A DNA stretch of 64,000 nt from an uncultured Lacticaseibacillus sp. (lineage in GTDB: Bacteria > Bacillota > Bacilli > Lactobacillales > Lactobacillaceae), in the NCBI GenBank assembly GCA_934370925.1, contig CAKRNG010000001.1, forward strand, positions 94,382 to 158,381, read 5' to 3'. The translations under genes were made by a program, and so were the position numbers. Below, piece after piece: positions 56,694 to 64,000 of this stretch. The stretch's first letter is position 1, and each line of letters opens with the position of its first letter. The notes under the pieces were generated by a model that was given only the letters and a program-made list of their open reading frames with translations, was not told where the DNA came from and did no database searches.

Positions 56694-59600
56694 CTATTCT
56701 TTATCTTCTGACTTCTGCTCAGTTGCAGCTGCCTTTTCTGCTTCGTCCTTAGCCTTCTTCTGTTCCTGTTCAGCCGCGAACTTAGCCAGTGCATCGACGC
56801 TTACCACGTCATCGTCTTCATCGTCCATGTCGCGCAATTCGATTTCGTTTTGCGCTGCATCGAGCACCTTCATGTCCAGTCCAAGTGACTGCAGTTCCTT
56901 CACAAGAACGCGGAAACTTTCTGGGACACCAGGCTTAGGAATTGGTTCACCCTTCACGATTGCTTCATACGTCTTCACACGTCCAACCACGTCATCAGAC
57001 TTGTAGGTCAGAATTTCCTGAAGTGTGTAAGCAGCACCGTAAGCTTCAAGGGCCCAAACTTCCATTTCCCCGAAACGTTGGCCCCCAAACTGTGCCTTAC
57101 CACCCAGTGGCTGCTGGGTAACAAGGGAGTATGGTCCAATAGAACGGGCGTGAAGCTTATCGTCAACCATGTGCGCGAGCTTCATGTAGTACATAACCCC
57201 AACGGAGACACGGGTTTCAAATGGTTCCCCGGTGCGACCATCATAAAGGATTGACTTACCATCAGATGGCATGCCGGCTTCCTTAACGGTTTCCCAAAGA
57301 TCCTGTTCACGTGCCCCATCAAAGACAGGACTTGCAACGTGAATTCCGAGCTTGCGTGCGGCCATCCCCAAGTGAAGTTCGAGCACTTGCCCGATGTTCA
57401 TACGGGATGGCACACCCATTGGCGAGAGACAGATATCAACTGGCGTCCCGTCTGGCAGGAATGGCATGTCTTCTTCAGGAACCACGATGGAAACAGTCCC
57501 CTTGTTACCGTGACGGCCGGCCATCTTGTCCCCGACTTGAATCTTACGTTTCTGCGTGATGTAAACACGAACCATCATGTTCACGCCAGGTGCCAGTTCA
57601 TCGCCCGCTTCACGGGTGAAAATCCGAACATCCTGAACAATCCCGCCACCACCATGAGGAACACGGAGGGACGTATCACGGACTTCACGCGCCTTTTCAC
57701 CGAAGATAGCGTGCAGGAGACGTTCTTCAGCGGACAGTTCGGTAACACCCTTTGGCGTTACCTTACCAACCAGAATGTCGCCATCATGGACTTCCGCACC
57801 AATCCGGATAATTCCGGCTTCGTCGAGGTCCTTGAGCGCTTCATCCCCAACGTTAGGAATTTCGCGTGTAACTTCTTCAGGTCCAAGCTTCGTGTCACGT
57901 GCTTCGGATTCGTATTCTTCGATGTGAATGGAGGTGTAGGCGTCTTCACGCACCAACTTTTCAGAAAGCACAATTGCATCTTCGTAGTTGTACATGTTCC
58001 AAGTCATGAACGCAATCACTGGGTTCTGACCAAGTGCCAATTCACCGTTATCCATTGCGGGACCATCAGCGATGATTTCACCAACATCCACCTTGTCGCC
58101 GAGGCGAACAATTGGCTTCTGGTTGTAGTTCTTACCCGCATTACTACGGCGGAACTTCATCAGCTTGTAGGTATCTTCCGCACCATCTTCACGACGAACC
58201 TTAATGCTCTTCGCATCAACGAAGGTTACAGTCCCGTTGAAACGTGCCTGAATAGCCGTCCCAGAGTCATGGGCCGCCTTGTATTCCATCCCGGTACCCA
58301 CAAGTGGGGCGTGCGGGTTAACCAGTGGCACAGCCTGACGCTGCATGTTCGCACCCATGAGCGCACGGTTACTATCATCGTTTTCCAAGAACGGAATGCA
58401 AGCCGTTGCGACCGCAACTACCTGCTTAGGCGAAACGTCCATGTAGTCAACCTTTTCAGGGCTAACTTCGATGTTATCATCCTTGTGACGTGCCAGAACG
58501 GTGGCTTCTTCAAAAGAACCATCATCATTCAATGGTGAGTTCGCTTGTGCCACGATGTAGTTATCTTCTTCGTCAGCAGTCAGGTAGTCAATCTTGTCGG
58601 TAACCTTGTGATCTTCCCATGAAACACGCCGGTATGGGGTTTCAATGAAGCCATATGGGTTAACAACAGCGTAACTAGCTAAACTGTTAATCAGACCGAT
58701 ATTAGGACCTTCTGGTGTTTCGATTGGGCACATACGACCATAGTGGGTATAGTGCACGTCTCGAACTTCATAACCCGCACGGTCACGTGTGAGCCCACCA
58801 GGTCCAAGTGCGGAAAGACGACGCTTGTGCGTCAATTCCCCAAGTGGGTTGGTTTGGTCCATGAACTGTGAAAGCTGGGAAGAACCGAAGAATTCCTTGA
58901 TTGAAGCAACAACAGGCCGAATGTTAATCAACTGTTGTGGCGTTACGGTCGAAACATCCTGGATGGACATCCGTTCGCGAACCACACGTTCCATACGGGA
59001 AAGCCCGATACGGAACTGGTTCTGCAGAAGTTCACCAACGGAACGAATACGACGGTTACCCAAGTGGTCAATATCATCCGTGTTACCAAGACCTTCCTGA
59101 AGGTTCAGGAAGTAGTTCATGGAAGCAATGATATCGGCTGGCGTCAGGTTCTTCGTCTTCTTACCAATCTGACCGTTACCAATCAGGTTGATTTCCTTAT
59201 CAGGTGTTACCTGAGAGTAAACCTTAACCACCTGAAGCGTCATTGGGTCTTGGAGCACCCCATCTGTACTTGGCTGGTAGGTCGTCATCTTGAAGTCATC
59301 ACGATCAAGGTATGGGGCAAGGGTGTCCATCACCTGACGTGTAACCTTGTCGCCCTTGTTGACGATTACTTCACCCGTATCAGGATCAGCAAGCGTTTCA
59401 GCAAGCGTCTGACCGAGCAAGCGTGTCTTGAGCGTCAGCTTCTTGTTGACCTTGTAACGACCCACGTTCGCGAGGTCGTAGCGCTTTGGGTCGAAGAAAC
59501 GTGCGTACAGCAAGGAACGACTGGAATCAGCCGTCTTTGGTTCGCCTGGGCGTAGACGTTCGTAGATATCCTTAAGGGCTTCATCCGTCCGGGAATCGTC

Positions 59601-60287
59601 CGTGTTCTTGTGGACGTCCTTTTCGAGCGTCAGCATCAAGGAATCGTTGTCACCAAACATGTTGATGATGTCTTGGTCAGAACCATAACCCAGTGCCCGA
59701 ACCAACTCGGTCAATGGAATCTTACGTGTCCGGTCAATACGAACGTACGCAATATCCTTTGCGTCCGTTTCGTATTCCAACCAGGCCCCACGGTTAGGAA
59801 TCACCGTTGTGCCGTAAGTGGTACGACTGTTCTTATCGATGGCACTGTTGAAGTACACACCAGGAGAACGAACGAGTTGTGAAACGATAACTCGTTCTGC
59901 CCCGTTGATAATGAACGTTCCCTGTTCGGTCATCAGTGGGAAGTCCCCAAAGAAGACGTCCTGAGACTTGATTTCACCAGTTTCGTGGTTCGTCAAACGT
60001 AGCGTCACGTGCAATGGTGCGGAGTAGTTTGCGTCGTGCTGACGTGCTTCCTCCACTGTGTATTTTGGTTCAAGCAGCTGGTAGTCGACGAACTCCAAGC
60101 TCAGATTCCCCTGGAAGTCAGAAATCGGCATGATGTCGTCAAACATTTCGCGTAAACCTTCATCAAGGAACCACTGGTATGAGTTCGTTTGAATCTCGAT
60201 CAGGTTAGGCAGATCGAGAACTTCCTTGATGCGGGCGTAGGAACGGCGGGTGCGGTGCTTACCGTAGTTCACTAAGTGTCCTGCCAA
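56694..60287 (-). CDS. rpoB: RNA polymerase beta subunit
   Basis: A 1197-residue subunit. The rifampicin pocket [20 protein letters not shown] looks wild type except for Gly where relatives often have Ala after NPL. The C-terminal part contains [12 protein letters not shown] and ends in an acidic, Lys-rich tail (about 1160-1197) as in Lactobacillales. I prefer the TTG at 60287 ([13 protein letters not shown]) because GAGGGGTG lies upstream; a GTG three codons earlier is within that site. Promoter and leader terminator lie upstream. Confidence 0.98.
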   Translation of the reverse strand: MAGHLVNYGKHRTRRSYARIKEVLDLPNLIEIQTNSYQWFLDEGLREMFDDIMPISDFQGNLSLEFVDYQLLEPKYTVEEARQHDANYSAPLHVTLRLTNHETGEIKSQDVFFGDFPLMTEQGTFIINGAERVIVSQLVRSPGVYFNSAIDKNSRTTYGTTVIPNRGAWLEYETDAKDIAYVRIDRTRKIPLTELVRALGYGSDQDIINMFGDNDSLMLTLEKDVHKNTDDSRTDEALKDIYERLRPGEPKTADSSRSLLYARFFDPKRYDLANVGRYKVNKKLTLKTRLLGQTLAETLADPDTGEVIVNKGDKVTRQVMDTLAPYLDRDDFKMTTYQPSTDGVLQDPMTLQVVKVYSQVTPDKEINLIGNGQIGKKTKNLTPADIIASMNYFLNLQEGLGNTDDIDHLGNRRIRSVGELLQNQFRIGLSRMERVVRERMSIQDVSTVTPQQLINIRPVVASIKEFFGSSQLSQFMDQTNPLGELTHKRRLSALGPGGLTRDRAGYEVRDVHYTHYGRMCPIETPEGPNIGLINSLASYAVVNPYGFIETPYRRVSWEDHKVTDKIDYLTADEEDNYIVAQANSPLNDDGSFEEATVLARHKDDNIEVSPEKVDYMDVSPKQVVAVATACIPFLENDDSNRALMGANMQRQAVPLVNPHAPLVGTGMEYKAAHDSGTAIQARFNGTVTFVDAKSIKVRREDGAEDTYKLMKFRRSNAGKNYNQKPIVRLGDKVDVGEIIADGPAMDNGELALGQNPVIAFMTWNMYNYEDAIVLSEKLVREDAYTSIHIEEYESEARDTKLGPEEVTREIPNVGDEALKDLDEAGIIRIGAEVHDGDILVGKVTPKGVTELSAEERLLHAIFGEKAREVRDTSLRVPHGGGGIVQDVRIFTREAGDELAPGVNMMVRVYITQKRKIQVGDKMAGRHGNKGTVSIVVPEEDMPFLPDGTPVDICLSPMGVPSRMNIGQVLELHLGMAARKLGIHVASPVFDGAREQDLWETVKEAGMPSDGKSILYDGRTGEPFETRVSVGVMYYMKLAHMVDDKLHARSIGPYSLVTQQPLGGKAQFGGQRFGEMEVWALEAYGAAYTLQEILTYKSDDVVGRVKTYEAIVKGEPIPKPGVPESFRVLVKELQSLGLDMKVLDAAQNEIELRDMDDEDDDVVSVDALAKFAAEQEQKKAKDEAEKAAATEQKSEDKE

Positions 60288-60392
60288 GTTATTCACCCCT
60301 CTATTAGATTGCCAAAATTAACGTTGATTAAAGTGCGCATAAGCCAAATATTACAATTGGTTTACAAGTGGCATCTGCTGGACTTTTTAGGC

Positions 60393-60434
60393 AAAAAAAA
60401 ACCAAAAGTAGCCCTAAATATGCTGCTACTTTTG
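60393..60434 (-). terminator. Terminator inside the rpoB leader
   Basis: CAAAAGTAGC (60425-60434, minus strand) and GCTACTTTTG (60403-60412) form a 10-bp stem followed by nine T-rich positions. It lies between the rpoB promoter (60509-60538) and the rpoB start (60287), so it can attenuate rpoBC transcription. The rest of 60288-60500 shows no other feature. Confidence 0.85.
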
Positions 60435-60508
60435 ACTTTTATTCCGAACCCCGCGTGGACAATAGATCACGCGACGTCTTTGTCCGAACTGATACACAAC
60501 TAAGATGT

Positions 60509-60538
60509 AGTATACATTTGATACGCCTGGGATGTCAA
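60509..60538 (-). promoter_or_regulatory. Promoter of rpoB-rpoC
   Basis: TTGACA (60533-60538), an 18-base spacer and TATACT (60509-60514) on the minus strand. The same hexamers and spacing are found at the rpsL promoter. Confidence 0.92.
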
Positions 60539-60552
60539 GTGGCCACCCAACG

Positions 60553-60596
60553 ACAAAGGGACTCGACTTCAAATTCAGCCCAGTCCCTTTTCTTCT
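60553..60596. terminator. Terminator of ctsR-clpC
   Basis: AAAGGGACT (60555-60563) and AGTCCCTTT (60582-60590) form a 9-bp stem with an 18-nt loop, 38 bases after the clpC stop. The T-run on the minus strand is poor. Confidence 0.6.
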
Positions 60597-60633
60597 ATAT
60601 TAATGTCGCGTGATTAATGTCGCGTGCATTTCG

Positions 60634-63135
60634 TTAATGTACTTTTTCTCGGGAAACAGGTTCAGCAACGTCTTGAGATTTTGGGGTCAACGTAATCTTC
60701 CCCTTCTTAGCACCAATCGTCACTGCATCACCCGACTGGACGGTTCCAGCAAGCAGCAGTTCACTCAACGCGTCTTCTACCTCGCGTTGCAATGCGCGCC
60801 GAATTGGACGTGCCCCGTACTCCGGATCGAATCCTGCCTTGGCAATCGCATCAACCGCCGCTGGTGTTAGCTTAACCTTAATTCCTTGTTCGCGAACACG
60901 GTCCAGCAACTGCTTTGCCATGATTTTGACGATTGCGTGTAGTTCTGTTTCGCCTAAACTATGGAAGACGAGCGTTTCATCAATTCGGTTTAAGAACTCT
61001 GGGCGGAAGTAACGCTTCAGCTCTTCAAGTACGCGTCCTTGCATTGCCTTATAGTCGTCCGCCTGACGTTTTGCCCCGAAGCCCACGCTCTTTTCATCTC
61101 GAAGCGCGGTTGCACCAAGGTTAGACGTCATGATCAGAATTGTATTCCGGAAGTCGACCATGCGTCCCTTCGCATCACGCAAGTAGCCATCATCAAGCAC
61201 TTGTAATAACAGATTGAAGACATCTGGATGTGCCTTTTCAACCTCATCCAGCAAGACAACGGAATAAGGCTTGTTGCGCACCTTTTCCGTCAGCTGACCA
61301 CCTTCTTCATAGCCCACGTACCCCGGGGCAGCACCAATCAAGCGGCTCGTGCTGTACTTCTCCATGTATTCAGACATGTCAACGCGAATAATGGCGTCTT
61401 CATTACCAAACATGGATTCCGCCAGTGCCTTCGCAAGTTCTGTCTTCCCAACCCCTGTTGGTCCGAGAAACATGAAGCTACCAATTGGGCGGTTCGGCGC
61501 CTTCAATCCGCTCCGTGCACGGCGAATGGCCCGCGCCACTGCAGAAACGGCTTCCTCTTGTCCGACAACTCGCTTGTGCAGTTCAGACTCAAGGTGGATT
61601 AACCGGTCACTTTCTTGACGTGTCAGTTGTGTCACGGGTACCCCCGTCCACTGTGCGACCACGTCTGCGACATCCGTTGCCGTCACTTTAAGACTCGATG
61701 TGACCTGTGTCTGCGCCGCATCATCATCTTTCATCATGCTAATTTGCTGAGCGGTTTGTAATTCATCTTTGATTTTGCGAGCCTGTTCGCGAAGTTGGGC
61801 CGCGTGCTCAAAATCTTGATCAGCAATGGCCGCTTCAGTATCTGCCGTAACCTGCGCCAGCTTATCGTTCAGTTCATCCACGTATGTCGGTGCTTCTGGA
61901 TGTGTAATACGCACCTTCGCAGACGCTTCGTCGATTAAATCAATCGCCTTGTCGGGCAGGAAACGCGTCGTAATGTAACGACTTGAAAGCTCAACTGCTG
62001 CTTGAACCGCTTCTTCAGTGATGGTGAGATTGTGGTGCTCCTCGTAGCGTGACCGCAACCCCAGAAGAATCTGAGCAGCTTCCGCCTGACTTGGTTCGTT
62101 CACCGTAATGGTTGCAAAGCGCCGTTCAAGCGCCGCGTCCTTTTCAATGTACTTCTGATATTCATCTAGTGTCGTTGCACCAATAAGTTGGAGTTCGCCA
62201 CGTGCAAGGGCGGGCTTCAAAATGTTAGAGGCATCGATTGCCCCTTCAGCACCACCCGCGCCAATTAACGTGTGTAATTCATCGATAAAAAGAATAACAT
62301 TTCCATTCTTATAGATTTCATCGATGACTTTCTTCAGTCGATCTTCAAATTCACCACGATACTTGGTGCCAGCCACAAGGGAACCCATATCTAACATCAT
62401 CACGCGCTTCGTCTGCATATCGAGCGGTACTTTGCCCGCAACAATTCGTTCAGCAAATCCTTCCGCAATGGCCGTTTTCCCAACACCTGGTTCACCAACA
62501 AGAACTGGGTTGTTCTTCGTGCGTCGTGCCAAAATTTGAATCAGACGCGCAACTTCCTCATCCCGTCCAACGACAGGATCCATCCGATTCTCACGCGCCA
62601 TTTGCGTTAAGTCACGTGCAAGTCCATCCAAAGTTGGTGTTGGACTCATCGATGCGGGACGGCTTGGACGTGTCCCCCCCTTATCACTAGCACCCATCTT
62701 TTTGAGCACCAGTTGACGTAACTTTTTAGTTGATAGGTCATAACTACTCAGAATTCGTGCTGCAATCGTCTGATCATCAGACAATAAACCAAGTAGAATG
62801 TGTTCCGTTCCAATTTTGGTACTGCCCAAGCGTTTTGCTTCATCTCCAGCGAGCGACAATATGTGGCGCGCTTTTGGTGAGTAAGGAATATACGGCATTT
62901 CGTCCGTCGAACTGGCAGGACGTGACCCAAAACCCGTGTAAGTTTCAATATCATCGTGTACAGTATCAGCCGTCACACCCAATTGACGTAACGTCTTACC
63001 CGCTAAACCATTCTGTTCCGTGACGAGTCCAAGAAGAACGTGTTCCGTACCCACAGCATGGTGCTGAAATTCGAGCGCTTCCGTTTGTGCGATGACCGTT
63101 GCCTTATGCGCGCTATCTGTAAAAATATTATCCAT
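60634..63135 (-). CDS. clpC: ATP-dependent Clp protease ATPase subunit ClpC
   Basis: An 833-residue AAA+ unfoldase. Two N-terminal Clp-N repeats (residues 1-145) precede the first AAA module ([13 protein letters not shown]), a middle domain with a UVR segment ([15 protein letters not shown]), and the second module ([13 protein letters not shown]). With ClpP it degrades damaged and adaptor-delivered proteins. It follows ctsR by about 60 bases and should be repressed by CtsR. Confidence 0.97.
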   Translation of the reverse strand: MDNIFTDSAHKATVIAQTEALEFQHHAVGTEHVLLGLVTEQNGLAGKTLRQLGVTADTVHDDIETYTGFGSRPASSTDEMPYIPYSPKARHILSLAGDEAKRLGSTKIGTEHILLGLLSDDQTIAARILSSYDLSTKKLRQLVLKKMGASDKGGTRPSRPASMSPTPTLDGLARDLTQMARENRMDPVVGRDEEVARLIQILARRTKNNPVLVGEPGVGKTAIAEGFAERIVAGKVPLDMQTKRVMMLDMGSLVAGTKYRGEFEDRLKKVIDEIYKNGNVILFIDELHTLIGAGGAEGAIDASNILKPALARGELQLIGATTLDEYQKYIEKDAALERRFATITVNEPSQAEAAQILLGLRSRYEEHHNLTITEEAVQAAVELSSRYITTRFLPDKAIDLIDEASAKVRITHPEAPTYVDELNDKLAQVTADTEAAIADQDFEHAAQLREQARKIKDELQTAQQISMMKDDDAAQTQVTSSLKVTATDVADVVAQWTGVPVTQLTRQESDRLIHLESELHKRVVGQEEAVSAVARAIRRARSGLKAPNRPIGSFMFLGPTGVGKTELAKALAESMFGNEDAIIRVDMSEYMEKYSTSRLIGAAPGYVGYEEGGQLTEKVRNKPYSVVLLDEVEKAHPDVFNLLLQVLDDGYLRDAKGRMVDFRNTILIMTSNLGATALRDEKSVGFGAKRQADDYKAMQGRVLEELKRYFRPEFLNRIDETLVFHSLGETELHAIVKIMAKQLLDRVREQGIKVKLTPAAVDAIAKAGFDPEYGARPIRRALQREVEDALSELLLAGTVQSGDAVTIGAKKGKITLTPKSQDVAEPVSREKVH

Positions 63136-63194
63136 GCACGTACCTCCTAAACTCTTCGTTCATACAATTTACTAACTAATTACTGACTAAGCCA

Positions 63195-63662
63195 TTACCG
63201 TTCAAACCTTAAGCTATCCAAAAATGCCCGAAATAAACGTGCTCGAATCATCTCTTCTAGTCTTGTATCCGCTAAATTCAAGGTTCGATGACTCATTGCC
63301 GCAAGCATGGCGTTCCCGGTTTCTCTTTGAATGATGTTTGCTTCAAATAATTCTTGTGTCATTATCTGAGCATCACGTTCACGTAATTGATTGGGCACAT
63401 TCGCACGCAACACTGCAATCGAAGACGGATCTGGCTTCAGCTGTGCCTTCACAATTCGAATGTAGCCGCCACCACCACGTTTACTTTCAACGACATAGCC
63501 TCGTTGCGGTGTAAAACGCGTTTTAATGACATAGTTGATTTGCGATGGAACACAATTAAAACGATCAGCAATTTCTGCACGGCGTATTTCAACCTGTTTC
63601 TGCTGTTCAAGTATCGATTTGAGATAGGATTCGATTATATCAGACATGTTTTGTGTCTGCAC
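63195..63662 (-). CDS. ctsR: Transcriptional repressor CtsR
   Basis: A 155-residue heat-shock repressor. The winged helix with the diagnostic glycine-rich wing ESKRGGGGYIRI follows IADRFNCVPSQINYVIKTRF; the C-terminal domain is where McsB or ClpC acts. I choose the GTG at 63662 (MQTQNMSDIIE), since GGGGGTGAT lies six bases upstream; an ATG at 63647 has no site at the right distance. It represses its own operon through the site at 63705-63721. mcsA and mcsB are absent, as in most lactobacilli. Confidence 0.95.
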   Translation of the reverse strand: MQTQNMSDIIESYLKSILEQQKQVEIRRAEIADRFNCVPSQINYVIKTRFTPQRGYVVESKRGGGGYIRIVKAQLKPDPSSIAVLRANVPNQLRERDAQIMTQELFEANIIQRETGNAMLAAMSHRTLNLADTRLEEMIRARLFRAFLDSLRFER

Positions 63663-63704
63663 GATATCACCCCCGGCTTTCATAACCCGACTAGTTCAAT
63701 CAAG

Positions 63705-63721
63705 TTTGACTAATGTTGACT
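63705..63721 (-). promoter_or_regulatory. CtsR operator
   Basis: On the minus strand AGTCAAC-ATT-AGTCAAA matches the CtsR tandem heptad (GGTCAAA, three bases, GGTCAAA) except for the first base of each heptad and one C. It lies directly downstream of the -10 box, where repressor would block initiation. Confidence 0.8.
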
Positions 63722-63724
63722 TTT

Positions 63725-63752
63725 ATTATACCGTCTTTAACCAAAAAAGCAA
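63725..63752 (-). promoter_or_regulatory. Promoter of ctsR-clpC
   Basis: TATAAT (63725-63730) with a TTGCTT -35 (63747-63752) 16 bases away on the minus strand. The CtsR operator overlaps the start site. Confidence 0.7.
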
Positions 63753-63800
63753 AAATAAATAGTTGTTCCTTTTATAAAAATTATTGTTCATTGAACGCAA

Positions 63801-63832
63801 AAAGGTCATGACTTCTTTGTCATGACCTTTTC
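63801..63832. terminator. Terminator after the tRNA genes
   Basis: AAAAGGTCATGAC and GTCATGACCTTTT form a perfect 13-bp stem with a TTCTTT loop, directly after the tRNA-Pro gene on the minus strand. Confidence 0.9.
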
Positions 63833-63843
63833 TCCTAGAACGA

Positions 63844-63917
63844 TCGGGAAAACAAGATTTGAACTTGCGACCCCTACGTCCCGAACGTAGTGCTCTACCA
63901 AGCTGAGCTATTTCCCG
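63844..63917 (-). tRNA. tRNA-Pro (anticodon CGG)
   Basis: The 74-nt minus-strand sequence folds as a cloverleaf: acceptor CGGGAAA with TTTCCCG, D arm around AGCTCAGC...GAGC, anticodon stem CTACG/CGTAG with loop TTCGGGA, and T arm GGTCGCAAGTTCAAATC. The anticodon CGG reads CCG proline codons. CCA is not encoded. Confidence 0.93.
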
Positions 63918-63929
63918 GGTATTAAAAAA

Positions 63930-64000
63930 AGCGGAAGACGGGATTCGAACCCGCGACCCCCACCATGGCAAGGTGATGTTCTACCACTGAACTACTTCCG
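63930..64000 (-). tRNA. tRNA-Gly (anticodon GCC), 5' base cut by window edge
   Basis: On the minus strand the anticodon stem CACC(T)/(A)GGTG encloses loop TTGCCAT, giving anticodon GCC (GGC/GGU glycine codons). The T arm GGGTTCGAATCCC is standard, and the acceptor end CTTCCGC pairs with the 5' sequence, of which only the first base lies outside. A cluster of tRNA genes probably continues beyond the window. Confidence 0.92.

Noticed and set aside
57339-58538. 399-residue plus-strand frame opposite rpoB
   Set aside because: It lies wholly within rpoB in antisense, lacks a ribosome binding site and has a biased residue mix. The same holds for long frames opposite rpoC (54652-55734, 55816-57006), fusA (49100-50107), rplB (44219-45100) and LysR (13181-13897).
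1-64000. CRISPR arrays, insertion sequences, prophage or rRNA genes
   Set aside because: I saw no regularly spaced repeats, no transposase or integrase and no rRNA. The only repeats are the palindromic elements reported.

Overview
The window looks like part of a chromosome from a lactic acid bacterium of the family Lactobacillaceae; I cannot fix the genus from sequence alone. Support comes from the gene order ctsR-clpC-rpoB-rpoC-(A24 peptidase)-rpsL-rpsG-fusA followed by the S10-spc-alpha ribosomal cluster, Firmicute ribosome binding sites (AGGAGG-like), the energy-coupling-factor transporter genes after rplQ, and an Rgg-type regulator. Nearly all core genes lie on the minus strand, so the window is written against the main direction of transcription.

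Layout by region. (1) 1-1213: end of a DinJ/RelB antitoxin, a YafQ toxin, and the C-terminal half of an MFS transporter. (2) 1214 to about 9540: an AT-rich insert holding a ribosomal peptide natural product cluster. It has two short precursor genes whose C-termini share SLFSIGC, a class III lanthipeptide synthetase (lyase, kinase, zinc-less cyclase), an EpiD-like cysteine decarboxylase, an ABC exporter, an S9 peptidase split by a frameshift, and an Rgg regulator with a divergent 38-residue hydrophobic peptide. (3) 9645-19768: accessory oxidoreductases, hydrolases, LysR and MerR regulators, an OatA-like acyltransferase and an MFS remnant. (4) 19769-23070: two tiny membrane peptides, a 209-nt cloverleaf-like palindromic element, a decayed MecA-type penicillin-binding protein and a gene fragment. 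(5) 23071-27970: a complete exosortase G (XrtG) locus with its substrate and two glycosyltransferase-like proteins. (6) 28388-47210: rpsI, rplM, truA, ecfT, ecfA2, ecfA1 and the alpha, spc and S10 ribosomal genes. (7) 47376-49039: a cysteine hydrolase, two paralogous small membrane proteins and an interleaved inverted-repeat element. (8) 49040-64000: fusA, rpsG, rpsL, an A24 peptidase, rpoC, rpoB, clpC, ctsR and two tRNAs.

The most interesting system is the peptide cluster. The synthetase should phosphorylate and dehydrate the two serines of S-x-x-S-x-x-C, while the decarboxylase should convert the C-terminal cysteine into an enethiol. Together this predicts an avionin-type (labionin plus aminovinyl-cysteine) ring. 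The ABC protein would export the product, the S9 peptidase would trim the leader, and the Rgg protein with its neighbouring peptide may control expression by quorum sensing. The split peptidase raises the question of whether the cluster still makes a mature product.
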